A stretch of DNA of 64,000 bases from Gaiellales bacterium (GTDB lineage: Bacteria > Actinomycetota > Thermoleophilia > Gaiellales > JAICJC01), in contig DASUHM010000016.1 in NCBI GenBank assembly GCA_036273515.1, positions 1 through 64,000 of the forward strand, in the 5' to 3' direction. Shown here piece after piece: positions 23,172 to 31,705 of this stretch. Made by a program: the position numbers and the translations under genes. Below the pieces are notes generated by a model. It was not told the origin of the DNA and ran no database searches. It saw nothing but the letters and a program-made list of their open reading frames with translations. Each line of letters opens with the position of its first letter. The first letter of the stretch is position 1.

Positions 23172-23353
23172 ACCCATGGTTCCCCCACGAGCCCCCTCCT
23201 TGGGGGGCGTGGCGGACCGCCGGTGGCGCTCCGACGAGAACGCGGTCACGCCTCCGCCACGCAGGCCTCGTCCTCGATCAGGGATCGAATCCTGGGCCAG
23301 GCCGGCCTCAGCCGAGGATTTGCTCACAAGGTCGCAGGTGGAAGGAACTGCGA
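23172..23353 (+). other. 182-bp gap with a strong GC hairpin inside the ECF operon
   Basis: The main feature is an inverted repeat near 23189-23216, with CCACG and GCCCCC on the left and GGGGGGC and GTGG on the right of a TCCTT loop. No T-tract follows, and no B12-riboswitch boxes are present. A possible 65-codon frame (23164-23361) looks non-coding. The hairpin might set expression of the S component apart from the T and A genes, or stabilise mRNA ends. A GGAAGGA just before 23354 serves the next gene. Confidence 0.45.
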
Positions 23354-23959
23354 ATGGCTAGCGACACCGTCGCGCTGGCGCTGCTGGCCGCGATCGCGCT
23401 CGGCCTCGTCGCCATCGAGACCGGCCCCAGCCGCACCCGTGAGCTCGCGCTGGTCGCCGCGTTGGCTGCCGCCGCGGCGGGAGGACGGGTGCTCTTCGCT
23501 GCCGTCCCCAACGTCCAGCCGGTGACGATGATCGTGGCGGTGACCGGCATCAGCCTCGGCGCGCGGGCCGGCCTCGCCACCGGCGCGGCGGCGGCGCTCG
23601 CATCGAACGCGTTCCTCGGCCAGGGGCCGTGGACGCCCTGGCAGATGGCCGGCTGGGCGCTCGTCGGCGTGACCGCGGCGGGGCTCGGCCCGGCCCTGCG
23701 CAACCGGCCCGCGCTGGCCCTCTACGGCATCGCCGCGGGATTCCTCTTCGACTGGCTGATGGACGTCTGGGCGTGGTCGTCGCTCGGCGGCGGCTCGACG
23801 TCCTTCATCGCCCTCGTCTCGACCGGGATCTGGTTCGACGTGGCCCACGCCGCCGGCAACGTGATTCTGGCCGTCGTGGCCGGCCCGACCCTGATCCGCA
23901 TGCTCGACCGCTACGCCCGCAAGCTGCACGGCACCTTCGTCCCACTGGAGCAGACATGA
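23354..23959 (+). CDS. ECF transporter S component, probably cobalamin-specific
   Basis: The 201-residue protein has about six hydrophobic helices (residues 5-20, 30-50, 55-75, 90-115, 120-140, 155-180), the size and layout of ECF S components. NVQPVTMIVAVTGISLGARAGLATGAAAAL and LFDWLMDVWAW fit the S-component family used for B12 or precursors. Specificity is inferred from the B12 riboswitch and DUF4430 neighbours. ATG 23354 follows GGAAGGA; the stop overlaps the next ATG (ATGA). Confidence 0.82.
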   Translation: MASDTVALALLAAIALGLVAIETGPSRTRELALVAALAAAAAGGRVLFAAVPNVQPVTMIVAVTGISLGARAGLATGAAAALASNAFLGQGPWTPWQMAGWALVGVTAAGLGPALRNRPALALYGIAAGFLFDWLMDVWAWSSLGGGSTSFIALVSTGIWFDVAHAAGNVILAVVAGPTLIRMLDRYARKLHGTFVPLEQT

Positions 23960-24834
23960 AGACCACAACGACCCTCGTCGCCGCACTCGCCCTCCTCCTC
24001 GCCACCGCCACGGCCGCGAACGCCGCCACGGCCACCCACTACCTGCTCTCCCGCCAGACCGCCTCGGGCGGGTTCGCGGAGTCCGGCAGCGGCACGCCGA
24101 GCGCCACCGTGACCGAGTGGGCCATGATGGGGCTGCGCGCCGCCGGCATCGCGCCGGCCGGCGTCCACCGCAGCGGCGGCAGGACCGCCATCGCCTACCT
24201 CGCGTCGCAGGCGGGCTCGTGGTCGAACGCATACGACCTCGAGAAGGGCATCCTGGCCATCGTCGCCGCCCGCCGGAACCCGGCGGCGTTCGCGGGCCGC
24301 AACCTGGTCGCCGCGCTGCGCGGCAAGATCGGCAGCCACGGCGGCATCGGCTCCGCGGCCAACTCGACCTACTGGGGCGTGCTCGCCCTGCGCGCGGCCG
24401 GCTCGCCGGTGCCTGCCCGGACGCTCTCCTACATCCGCTCGCGGCGGCACCGGAACGGCGGCTACGCCTGGTCGATCTCGGCCGCGCCGGACTCGAACGA
24501 CACCGCTGCGGCCGTGCTCGCCCTGCACGCCGCCGGCGTCGGGTGCGGGAACGTCGCCATCTCGCGCGGCATCGCCTACCTGGGCAGCGCGCAGGGCTCC
24601 TCGCACGGGTACGCGCTCCTGCCCGGCAGCGCGGCCGACAGCCAGTCGACGTCGTGGGCGATCCAGGCCCGGCATGCCTGCGGCCTGCGCAACGCCCGCG
24701 CCCGCCGCTGGCTGCTCGCCCGCCGGCTGCCGAGCGGCGCCTACAACTACCAGCCCGGCACGACGATCACGCCGGCGTTCGTGACCGCCCAGGTGCTCCC
24801 GGCCGTGCACGGCCGCTGGTATCCGATCCGCTGA
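23956..24834 (+). CDS. secreted alpha/alpha-barrel protein, prenyltransferase/transcobalamin alpha-domain-like
   Basis: The 292-residue product has a signal peptide (LVAALALLLATATAANA, cleavage near residue 23). It then shows repeated helix pairs with the prenyltransferase/squalene-cyclase repeat pattern: HYLLSRQTASGGFAE, AIAYLASQAGSW, YIRSRRHRNGGYAW, DTAAAVLALHAAG, GIAYLGSAQGSSHGYAL, STSWAIQARHACG and WLLARRLPSGAYNY. The alpha6/alpha6 barrel of this type is also the N-terminal domain of intrinsic factor and transcobalamin. Being coupled by ATGA to a B12-type S component, it is a candidate extracellular corrinoid-binding partner of the DUF4430 proteins. No catalytic DXDD or Cys/His zinc site is evident, which argues against an enzyme. 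Confidence 0.7.
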   Translation: MKTTTTLVAALALLLATATAANAATATHYLLSRQTASGGFAESGSGTPSATVTEWAMMGLRAAGIAPAGVHRSGGRTAIAYLASQAGSWSNAYDLEKGILAIVAARRNPAAFAGRNLVAALRGKIGSHGGIGSAANSTYWGVLALRAAGSPVPARTLSYIRSRRHRNGGYAWSISAAPDSNDTAAAVLALHAAGVGCGNVAISRGIAYLGSAQGSSHGYALLPGSAADSQSTSWAIQARHACGLRNARARRWLLARRLPSGAYNYQPGTTITPAFVTAQVLPAVHGRWYPIR

Positions 24835-24837
24835 GGT

Positions 24838-25881
24838 TCAGCGCAGCCAGACGGCAACCGCCACGACCAGGTAGATCGTGAGCAGCTGGAGCCCCTCCAG
24901 CCAGTTCGTCTCGCCGCCGCGCGCGATCATCGTCGACCCGAGCGCGGCGGCGGCGAGCGCCGCCAGCTGGAGCGGGTCGAAGACGAGCGTCAGGTCGTTG
25001 CCGACGAGCGCGCCGGCCAGCACGGCGACGGCCGACGCGACGAGGACGATCTGGATGCCGCTGCCGTAGGCGATCCCCATCGAGAAGTCGAGCCGGTTGC
25101 GGTAGGCCAGGCGGACGGCCGAGAAGTGCTCGGCGACGTTGCCGACGAAGGGGATCACGACGAGCCCCACGAACGGTCGGGGGATGCCGAGCGCCTCGAC
25201 CGCCGGCTTGATCGAGTCGACCAGCACCTCGGAGACGACCCCCGTGCCGATCGCCGCCACGGCCAGCAGGCCGACCGCCTGCAGGGGCGACCAGCGCAGC
25301 CCGCCGGGGTCGCCGGAGTCGCGCAGGGGCGGCTGCTGGAAGCTGTAGTAGAGGTAGGCGATGTAGACGACGACGAGCGCCCCGCCGGTCCACAGGGACA
25401 GGGTCTCGGAGGCCTGCGGGTCGTGCTCGAGCGCGGCGAAGAGGGTGGGCAGGCCCAGCCCGGCGACGCCCAGGATCAGCATCGACGCGTTCGTCGCCGC
25501 CACCTTCTCGCTGAACGTCTGGGCGCCGTTGCGCCAGCCGCCGACGACGAGCGAGAGGCCCAGCACCAGCAGGATGTTGCCGATCACCGAGCCGATGATC
25601 GAGGCCCGGGCGATGTCGTCGAGGCCGGCCCGGATGGCGAGGACGACGATCACGACCTCGGGCAGGTTCCCGAACGTCGCGTTCAGGAGCGCCGACGCGC
25701 GCGGCCCGGCGCTCTCGCCGGCCTGGTCGGTCCCCTCCGCCAGCGCCCATGCCAGGGCGGCCAGGGCGACGGAGGCGACGACGAACACGATCTGGCCGCG
25801 CGTCCCCGCCAGGTGGAGGGCGATTGCCAGGACGGACACGGCGAGCACCGCGCCGAAGCGCTGCAGCTCGGCCCGGCTCAC
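24838..25881 (-). CDS. calcium/proton exchanger (CaCA/Cax family), second of a tandem pair
   Basis: This 347-residue membrane antiporter has two homologous halves, each with the acidic signature of the cation exchanger family: NATFGNLPEVVIVVLAIRAG (about residues 67-86) and PFVGNVAEHFSAVRLAYRN. About eleven helices are evident. It would expel Ca2+ or another cation in exchange for protons. GTG 25881 overlaps the stop of the upstream exchanger by 4 bp. It is the last gene of the sigma-fab-acc operon. In the first signature NLPEV replaces the usual NAAEL, so its ion preference may differ from its neighbour. Confidence 0.88.
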   Translation of the reverse strand: MSRAELQRFGAVLAVSVLAIALHLAGTRGQIVFVVASVALAALAWALAEGTDQAGESAGPRASALLNATFGNLPEVVIVVLAIRAGLDDIARASIIGSVIGNILLVLGLSLVVGGWRNGAQTFSEKVAATNASMLILGVAGLGLPTLFAALEHDPQASETLSLWTGGALVVVYIAYLYYSFQQPPLRDSGDPGGLRWSPLQAVGLLAVAAIGTGVVSEVLVDSIKPAVEALGIPRPFVGLVVIPFVGNVAEHFSAVRLAYRNRLDFSMGIAYGSGIQIVLVASAVAVLAGALVGNDLTLVFDPLQLAALAAAALGSTMIARGGETNWLEGLQLLTIYLVVAVAVWLR

Positions 25882-26945
25882 AGATACCAGAACGCGGTCG
25901 CGACGATCACGTAGACCGCCATGAGCTGGGCGCCCTCGAGCCAGTTGGACTCGCCGTCGGAGGCGATGAGCGCCGTGATGGTGACGGCGGCGGCGAGGGC
26001 GATGACCTGGATGGTCGGGAAGACGAGGTCGAACTCGTGGGCCGTGAAGAGCGAGGCGAAGACGAGCAGGGGCGCGACCCCGAGCGCCACCTGCAGCGAC
26101 GAGCCCAGGGAGACGAGCATCGAGAAGTCCATCCGGTCCTGGTAGGCGATCTTGATGGCGACGATGTTCTCGGCGATGTTGCCGACGATCGGCACGATCA
26201 CGAGCCCGAGGAAGGCGGCCGAGATGCCGACGTCGGCGATCACCCCCTCGAGCGTGCCCACGAAGACGTCCGAGATCACCGCGACGGCCGTCGTGGCTAC
26301 GAGCAGGAGGGCGATCGCGCTGCGCGCCGTCCAGTGCAGGCCGCCCGACGGCGGGTGGGCGCCCGAGCCGCTGCGAAACAGGTAGACCAGGCTGAGCACG
26401 TAGAGGACGATCAGCACCGCCGCGGTCACGTCGGAGATGGTCTGCACCTCGGGGCCGGTCCCGCGCGCCGCCGCGAAGGCCGTCGGCACGCCCAACCCGA
26501 TCACCGCCAGGGCCAGCATGGACGAGTTCATCCCGGCCACCCGCCGGTCGAAGGTCTGGGTGCCGTGGCGGACGCCGCCGACGACGAATGACGCACCGAG
26601 GACGAGCAGGGTGTTCCCGAGGATCGAGCCGGTGATGGCCGCCGTCGCGACCTCGAGCTGGCCGGCCCGGATGGCGAAGATGGTGATGATCAGCTCCGCG
26701 GCGTTGCCGAACGTCGCGTTCAGGACGCCGCCGATCTTCGGGCCGCTGCTCTCGCCCAGCTGCTCCGTGGCCATCCCGACGATCCAGGCGAGCGTCAAGA
26801 GCGCCAGGCCGGACGCCAGGAACACGACGGTGTTCGGCGCCGCGCCGAGGTCGAGCCCGGCCGCGACCGCGGCACACGCGGCCGCCGCCGCCATGGACGC
26901 CGTCTCGAACCGGTTGGGGCGTCGCGTCGCCGAGGCGCCGGTCAC
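25878..26945 (-). CDS. calcium/proton exchanger (CaCA/Cax family), first of a tandem pair
   Basis: This 355-residue antiporter carries the canonical signatures NATFGNAAELIITIFAIRAG and PIVGNIAENIVAIKIAYQD. It closely parallels the downstream exchanger in length and helix pattern, so the pair probably arose by duplication, or forms a heteromer. The GTG at 26945 is taken as start; an ATG at 26894 is an alternative. It lies 7 bp after accA. Confidence 0.88.
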   Translation of the reverse strand: MTGASATRRPNRFETASMAAAAACAAVAAGLDLGAAPNTVVFLASGLALLTLAWIVGMATEQLGESSGPKIGGVLNATFGNAAELIITIFAIRAGQLEVATAAITGSILGNTLLVLGASFVVGGVRHGTQTFDRRVAGMNSSMLALAVIGLGVPTAFAAARGTGPEVQTISDVTAAVLIVLYVLSLVYLFRSGSGAHPPSGGLHWTARSAIALLLVATTAVAVISDVFVGTLEGVIADVGISAAFLGLVIVPIVGNIAENIVAIKIAYQDRMDFSMLVSLGSSLQVALGVAPLLVFASLFTAHEFDLVFPTIQVIALAAAVTITALIASDGESNWLEGAQLMAVYVIVATAFWYL

Positions 26946-26952
26946 CGGCCAG

Positions 26953-27798
26953 CTACTCCTCGTACGCGCCCATGCTGCGGAACTTGGCCCGCCGCCCGGC
27001 GCGGCGCTGCGTCGGCGGCACGGCCGCAACCACCTCGAGCTCCAGCTGGATCGCGTCGGCGAGCAGCTCCGCCGCCCGGGCGGGGTCGCGGTGGGCGCCG
27101 CCCGACGGCTCGGGCACGATCAGGTCGACGACGCCCAGGGCGAGGCAGGCCTCGGCCGTCGGCCGCAGCGCCGCCGCGGCCCGCTTGGCCTCGCCGGCGT
27201 CCTTCCACAGGATGGCGGCGCAGCCCTCCGGGGAGATGACCGTGTAGACCGAGTTCTGCTGCATGAGCACCCGGTCGGCGACGCCGATCGCAAGCGCGCC
27301 GCCCGACGAGCCCTCGCCGATCACGCAGGCGATCACCGGCACCGGGACGCGCATGAGCGTCAGCTGCGCGCGGGCGATCGCTCCGGACTGGCCGCGCTGC
27401 TCGGCGCCGACGCCCGGCGCCGCGCCCGGCGTGTCGATCAGCGTGACGATCGGGAACCCGAGCCGGCCCGCCAGGCCGAAGACCCGCATCGCCTTGCGGT
27501 ACCCCTCGGGGCTCGGCATGCCGAAGTTGCGGTACGTGCGCTGCTTGAGGTCGCGGCCCTTCTGGTGGCCGACGAACGCCACGGACTGGCCGCGGAACGA
27601 ACCGATCCCGGCCACGATGGCGGGATCGTCGCCCTCGGCGCGGTCGCCGTGGAGCTCGATGAAGTCGTCGCAGATCCGGTCCAGGTAGTCCAGCGTGTAC
27701 GGCCGGTCCTGGTGGCGGGCGAGCTGCACCGCATGCCAGGCGTCGCGCTCGCCGCGGCGGCGGAAGAACCCGAACCGCTCGCGCTCAGTCGTCGACAT
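26953..27798 (-). CDS. accA: acetyl-CoA carboxylase carboxyltransferase alpha subunit
   Basis: AccA and AccD transfer CO2 from biotin to acetyl-CoA, giving malonyl-CoA for fatty acid synthesis. The 281-residue protein has RPYTLDYLDRICDDFIELHGDR, the FGMPSPEGYRKA segment and the oxyanion-hole regions TLIDTPGAAPGVGAE and GEGSSGGALAIG. The ATG at 27798 overlaps accD by 14 bp, so the two subunits are coupled. The biotin carrier and carboxylase (accB, accC) are not in the window. Separate AccA and AccD subunits are unlike the fused beta subunits usual in mycolic-acid actinobacteria. Confidence 0.94.
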   Translation of the reverse strand: MSTTERERFGFFRRRGERDAWHAVQLARHQDRPYTLDYLDRICDDFIELHGDRAEGDDPAIVAGIGSFRGQSVAFVGHQKGRDLKQRTYRNFGMPSPEGYRKAMRVFGLAGRLGFPIVTLIDTPGAAPGVGAEQRGQSGAIARAQLTLMRVPVPVIACVIGEGSSGGALAIGVADRVLMQQNSVYTVISPEGCAAILWKDAGEAKRAAAALRPTAEACLALGVVDLIVPEPSGGAHRDPARAAELLADAIQLELEVVAAVPPTQRRAGRRAKFRSMGAYEE

Positions 27799-28765
27799 CC
27801 GGCCCCCCGTTCCGGAACGGCTTCACGCCCGTCACCCGGCGGCGCACGCCGGCGAGCGCGCGCCCGATCGCGCCGACGGGGTGGATCTCGCCAACGAGCG
27901 AGGGCGGCCGGTACGGCGTGCCGCCGGCCAGGATGGCGGCGACCCGGGCGACCATGTCGCGCAGCTCCGGCCGCGGCACGATCAGGTCGACGTGGCCGTG
28001 GCGGTAGTTCGACTCGGACATGCCGAAGTCGTCGGGCAGGCTCTCCCGGGTCGTCTGCTTGACGACGCGCGGCCCCGAGAACGAGAGCAGCGCCCCCGGC
28101 TCGGCGATGACGACGTCGCCGAGCGCGGCGAAGCTGGCGGCGACGCCGCCGGTGGTCGGGTGCACGAGGACCGAGATGAAGGGCCGGCCCACCTCCTGGA
28201 GCTCATCGACCGACGCGACCGTCTTCGCCATCTGCATCAGGGCGAGCACGCCCTCCTGCATGCGGGCACCGCCCGACGCCGCCACCGACACCAGCGGCAG
28301 CCGCCGGTCGAGGGCGAGGTCGGCGGCCCGGGCGAACTTCTCGCCCACCACCGAGCCCATCGACCCGCCCAGGAAGGAGAAGTCCATCACGGCGAGGGCC
28401 ACGGGCGTCCCGCCGATGGCGGCGGCGCCCACGACGGCCGCATCGCGCAGGCCGGTCGTGCGCGTGGCCGCTTCGATCCGCTCGGGATAGGGCTTGCTGT
28501 CGGTGAAGGCCAGCGGATCGGACGAGTGCAGGCCGGCGGCGATCTCGGCGAACGAGCCCTCGTCGACGAGCTGGACGATCCGCTCCCGCGCCGTCACCGG
28601 GAAGTGGTGGCCGCAGTTCGTGCACACGCGCAGGTTGCGCACCATCTCGTCCTCGCGGTAGTGCGACGCGCACGTCGGGCACGTGTTGCGGGTGCGATGC
28701 GCCGGCTCGCCCTTGCCGTTCGGCTCGTCGGAGCGGCTGATGTCGACGTTGATGTTCTGGGCCAC
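27785..28765 (-). CDS. accD: acetyl-CoA carboxylase carboxyltransferase beta subunit
   Basis: This 326-residue partner of AccA has the N-terminal zinc ribbon CPTC...CTNC (residues 29-32 and 48-51) typical of AccD. The crotonase-fold core follows with FSFLGGSMGSVVGEKF, SVAASGGARMQEG and VLVHPTTGGVAASFA. The start is the GTG at 28765, 24 bp after fabF. The usual length is 280-330 residues. Confidence 0.94.
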   Translation of the reverse strand: MAQNINVDISRSDEPNGKGEPAHRTRNTCPTCASHYREDEMVRNLRVCTNCGHHFPVTARERIVQLVDEGSFAEIAAGLHSSDPLAFTDSKPYPERIEAATRTTGLRDAAVVGAAAIGGTPVALAVMDFSFLGGSMGSVVGEKFARAADLALDRRLPLVSVAASGGARMQEGVLALMQMAKTVASVDELQEVGRPFISVLVHPTTGGVAASFAALGDVVIAEPGALLSFSGPRVVKQTTRESLPDDFGMSESNYRHGHVDLIVPRPELRDMVARVAAILAGGTPYRPPSLVGEIHPVGAIGRALAGVRRRVTGVKPFRNGGPDVDD

Positions 28766-28789
28766 GGCCGTTTCCCCCAGGTGCCGCCG

Positions 28790-30049
28790 TCAGTCTCCGT
28801 CGTCCCAGCGGCGCAGCACCAGCACAGCATTGTGCCCGCCGAAGCCGAACGAGTTCGACACTGCCACCTTCACGTCGGCCTCCCGGCCCACGTTGGGGAT
28901 GTAGTCGAGATCGCACTCGGGATCCGGATCGGTGAGGTTGATCGTCGGCGGCAGGAAGCCGTCGCGCATCGCGAGCGCCGTCACCGCCACCTCGACCGCG
29001 CCGGTGGCGCCGAGCAGGTGGCCGGTCTCGCTCTTCGTCGAGGAGACCGGCACCCGGGCGGCCACCTCGTCGCCGAGGGCCAGCTTGAGCGCCCGCGTCT
29101 CGGCCGAGTCCCCCGCGGGAGTGGACGTGCCGTGCGCGTTCACATAGCCGATGTCGGCCGGCGCGACGCCTGCGTCCTCCATCGCCATCGTCATCGCCCG
29201 GGCCGGGTTCATCCCCACCGGGTCGGGCTCGGTGACGTGGTGCGCGTCGCTGGACATGCCGTATCCGAGCACCTCGGCGTAGATGCGGGCGCCGCGGCTC
29301 CGCGCCCGCTCGAGCTCCTCGAGCACCAGCACGGCGGAGCCCTCGGAGAGGATGAAGCCGTCGCGGCCGGAGTCGAAGGGGCGGCTCGCGCCCTCGGGAT
29401 CGTCGAGCCGCCGCGAGAGCGCCCGCATGGTGCCGAACCCGCCCAGCGCGAGCGGCACGATCGGCGCCTCGACGCCGCCGGCCAGCATCGCATCGGCCAT
29501 GCCGGCGCGGATGTACATGGTGGCGTTCCCGAGCGACATGCCGGAGGCGGCGCAGGCGGTGCACTCGGTGGTGAGCGGGCCGCGCGTGCCGAGCGCCATC
29601 GACACCTCGGCGGCGCCCATGTTCGCGATCAGCGCGGTCACCCAGAACGGGTTCAGCCGGTCGGGGCCCGCGTCGAAGAGCTTCGCGTGGGCCACCTCCT
29701 GCGTCTTCAGCCCGCCGATGCCGGTACCGATCGAGCAGCCGATCCGGGCGGCGTCGGCGGCGATGTCGAGATCGGCGTCGGCGACTGCCTGGCTCGCCGC
29801 TGCGACGGACAGATGGGCGAAGCGGTCGGTCTTGCGCACCGTCCGCTTGTCCATGTACTCGGCGGGATCGAAGTTCTTCACCTGGCCGCCGATGTTCACC
29901 GTTCCCTCGGGCATGTCGAAGCCCTCGACGCGACCGACGCCGGACTTGCCGGCCCGGATGCTCGCCCAGGTGTCGGCCATCGTGAGGCCGTTCGGCGTGA
30001 CCGCGCCCATGCCGGTGATCACGACCCGTCGCCTGCCGTTGGTGCTCAT
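28790..30049 (-). CDS. fabF: beta-ketoacyl-ACP synthase II
   Basis: FabF elongates acyl-ACP by Claisen condensation with malonyl-ACP. The 419-residue thiolase-fold enzyme has the nucleophile Cys in TECTACAASGM, a catalytic His in NAHGTSTP, the Lys-Glu pair in STKSETGHLLG (with the second His), and the C-terminal NSFGFGGHNAVL. The ATG at 30049 overlaps the fabG stop by 4 bp. In most FASII clusters acpP lies between fabG and fabF; here there is no room for it. Confidence 0.95.
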   Translation of the reverse strand: MSTNGRRRVVITGMGAVTPNGLTMADTWASIRAGKSGVGRVEGFDMPEGTVNIGGQVKNFDPAEYMDKRTVRKTDRFAHLSVAAASQAVADADLDIAADAARIGCSIGTGIGGLKTQEVAHAKLFDAGPDRLNPFWVTALIANMGAAEVSMALGTRGPLTTECTACAASGMSLGNATMYIRAGMADAMLAGGVEAPIVPLALGGFGTMRALSRRLDDPEGASRPFDSGRDGFILSEGSAVLVLEELERARSRGARIYAEVLGYGMSSDAHHVTEPDPVGMNPARAMTMAMEDAGVAPADIGYVNAHGTSTPAGDSAETRALKLALGDEVAARVPVSSTKSETGHLLGATGAVEVAVTALAMRDGFLPPTINLTDPDPECDLDYIPNVGREADVKVAVSNSFGFGGHNAVLVLRRWDDGD

Positions 30050-30798
30050 ATCCCCAACCCCCCGTCCACTGCCAACACGTCACCCGTCACGAAGGCCGCC
30101 GCGTCCGAGACGAGGAACCGGACCGCGCGGGCGACATCCGCCGGGTCACCGAGCCGGCCGAGCGGCGTCTGCCCCAGGATCGCGTCGCGGGCGGCCTCGG
30201 GCAGCGCGTCGGTCAGCTCCGTCGAGATGTACCCAGGCGCGATCGCGTTGACACGGATTCCGCGCCCGCCCAGCTCCTTCGCAAGCGCCTTGGTGAGGCC
30301 GATCAGCCCGGCCTTCGACGCGGCGTAGTTCGTCTGCCCGGCATTCCCGTGCACGCCGACCACCGAGCTCATCGTCACGATCGCGCCGGCCCGCCGCTTC
30401 AGCATCGGCCGGGCGACCGCCCGGCAGGTGAAGAAGGCGCCGCCAAGGTTCGTGTCGACGACCGCGCGCCAGTCGTCGTCCGAGAGCTTCATGATCAGGT
30501 TGTCGCGCGTGATCCCGGCATTGCAGACGAGGATGGCGATCGGCCCGACCTCGGACTCGACCTGGCTCACGAGCGCCGCCGCGCCCTCGGGCGTCGAGAT
30601 GTCGCCGGCGACCGCCGTCGCGGTCCCGCCGGCGGCGCCGATGCCCGCGCAGACCGCCTCGGCGGCGTCCGCCGAGGTCGCGTAGTTCACGACCACCTCG
30701 GCCCCGGCCGCGCCCAGCTCGGCGCACACGGCCGCGCCGATGCCGCGCGAGCCGCCCGTCACCAGGGCGACCCGCCCCCGAAGCTCACGGTCCGGCAA
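30046..30798 (-). CDS. fabG: 3-oxoacyl-ACP reductase
   Basis: FabG reduces the 3-keto group with NADPH in each elongation round. The 250-residue short-chain dehydrogenase has TGGSRGIG for the cofactor, NNAG-type CNAGITRDN, catalytic Ser in MSSVVG, the YAASK motif with Tyr and Lys, and APGYISTE. It starts with TTG at 30798, which overlaps the fabD stop by 14 bp; no better start fits. Confidence 0.94.
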   Translation of the reverse strand: MPDRELRGRVALVTGGSRGIGAAVCAELGAAGAEVVVNYATSADAAEAVCAGIGAAGGTATAVAGDISTPEGAAALVSQVESEVGPIAILVCNAGITRDNLIMKLSDDDWRAVVDTNLGGAFFTCRAVARPMLKRRAGAIVTMSSVVGVHGNAGQTNYAASKAGLIGLTKALAKELGGRGIRVNAIAPGYISTELTDALPEAARDAILGQTPLGRLGDPADVARAVRFLVSDAAAFVTGDVLAVDGGLGI

Positions 30799-31705
30799 GG
30801 CTCGCCTCCGCCGCCTTCATGTCCTCCGGGGATCCCACCGAGACGGCGGTCACCGAGCGGTCGATCCGCTTCACGAGCCCCGAGAGCACCCCGCCCGGCC
30901 CGACCTCGACGAACGTGCGCACGCCGTCGGACACGAGTCCCTGCACGGACTGGGTGAAGCGCACCGGCGCCGTCATCTGCTCGACCAGGAGGCCGGGCAC
31001 GCGGTCGACCGTCTCGAGCTTGCTGGACACCGTCGACATGAACCGGGTGCGCAACTCGCCGAAGTTCGCCGACCGAAGCGCCGGCTCGAGCCGGTGGGCG
31101 GCGTCCTCGACCAGGGGGCTGTGGAACGCGCCGGAGACGCGCAGGCGCACGACCTTCGCGCCCAGGTCGCGGGCCTTCTCGCCCACGCCGGCGACGCCGT
31201 GCTCGCGTCCGGAGATGACGAGCTGGCCAGGGCAGTTGTAGTTGGCAGGCCACACGTCGCCCGTTTCGCGGCAGAGCCGCTCGACCTCGGCGTCCTCGAG
31301 GCCGAGGATCGCCGCCATGGCGCCGCGCGCCTTCGAGGCGGCCATCGCCAGGCCGCGCTCGCGCACGAGCCGCGTGACGACGCCGACCCCGACGCTGTCG
31401 GCAGCGGCGATGGCCGCGTACTCGCCGACGCTGTGCCCGACCACGACGTCCGGCTTGACGCCGAGCCGCTCCTGGATCGCCCGGAACGCGGCGAGCGAGC
31501 TCGCGACCAGCGCGGGCTGGGTCACCTCGGTCTGGGAGAGCTCCTCGATCGGCCCCTCGAAGCACACCTTGCGCAGGTCGAAGTCGAGCTCCTCGGACGC
31601 CTCGTCGAACACCGCCGCGGCCTCGGGGAACTGGGCCACGAAGTCCCGCCCCATACCCACGCGCTGGCTCCCCTGCCCCGGGAAACAAAACGCCACCTTG
31701 CTCAT
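30785..31705 (-). CDS. fabD: malonyl-CoA:ACP transacylase
   Basis: FabD loads malonyl groups on ACP. The 306-residue protein has FPGQGSQRVGMG at the N-terminus, the nucleophile Ser in VVGHSVGEYAA, the Arg of the carboxylate clamp in RLVRERGLAM, and the catalytic His in SGAFHSPLV. The ATG at 31705 has AAGGAG 6 nt upstream and overlaps the fabH stop (ATGA). Confidence 0.95.
   Translation of the reverse strand: MSKVAFCFPGQGSQRVGMGRDFVAQFPEAAAVFDEASEELDFDLRKVCFEGPIEELSQTEVTQPALVASSLAAFRAIQERLGVKPDVVVGHSVGEYAAIAAADSVGVGVVTRLVRERGLAMAASKARGAMAAILGLEDAEVERLCRETGDVWPANYNCPGQLVISGREHGVAGVGEKARDLGAKVVRLRVSGAFHSPLVEDAAHRLEPALRSANFGELRTRFMSTVSSKLETVDRVPGLLVEQMTAPVRFTQSVQGLVSDGVRTFVEVGPGGVLSGLVKRIDRSVTAVSVGSPEDMKAAEASLAGP

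Noticed and set aside
23172-23353. A second cobalamin riboswitch before the S component
   Set aside because: The conserved B12 boxes present at 19014-19179 are absent here; only a GC hairpin is seen.
23164-23361. A 65-codon frame in the ECF operon gap
   Set aside because: It overlaps the ATPase end and the S-component start, has no ribosome binding site, and its composition is not protein-like.
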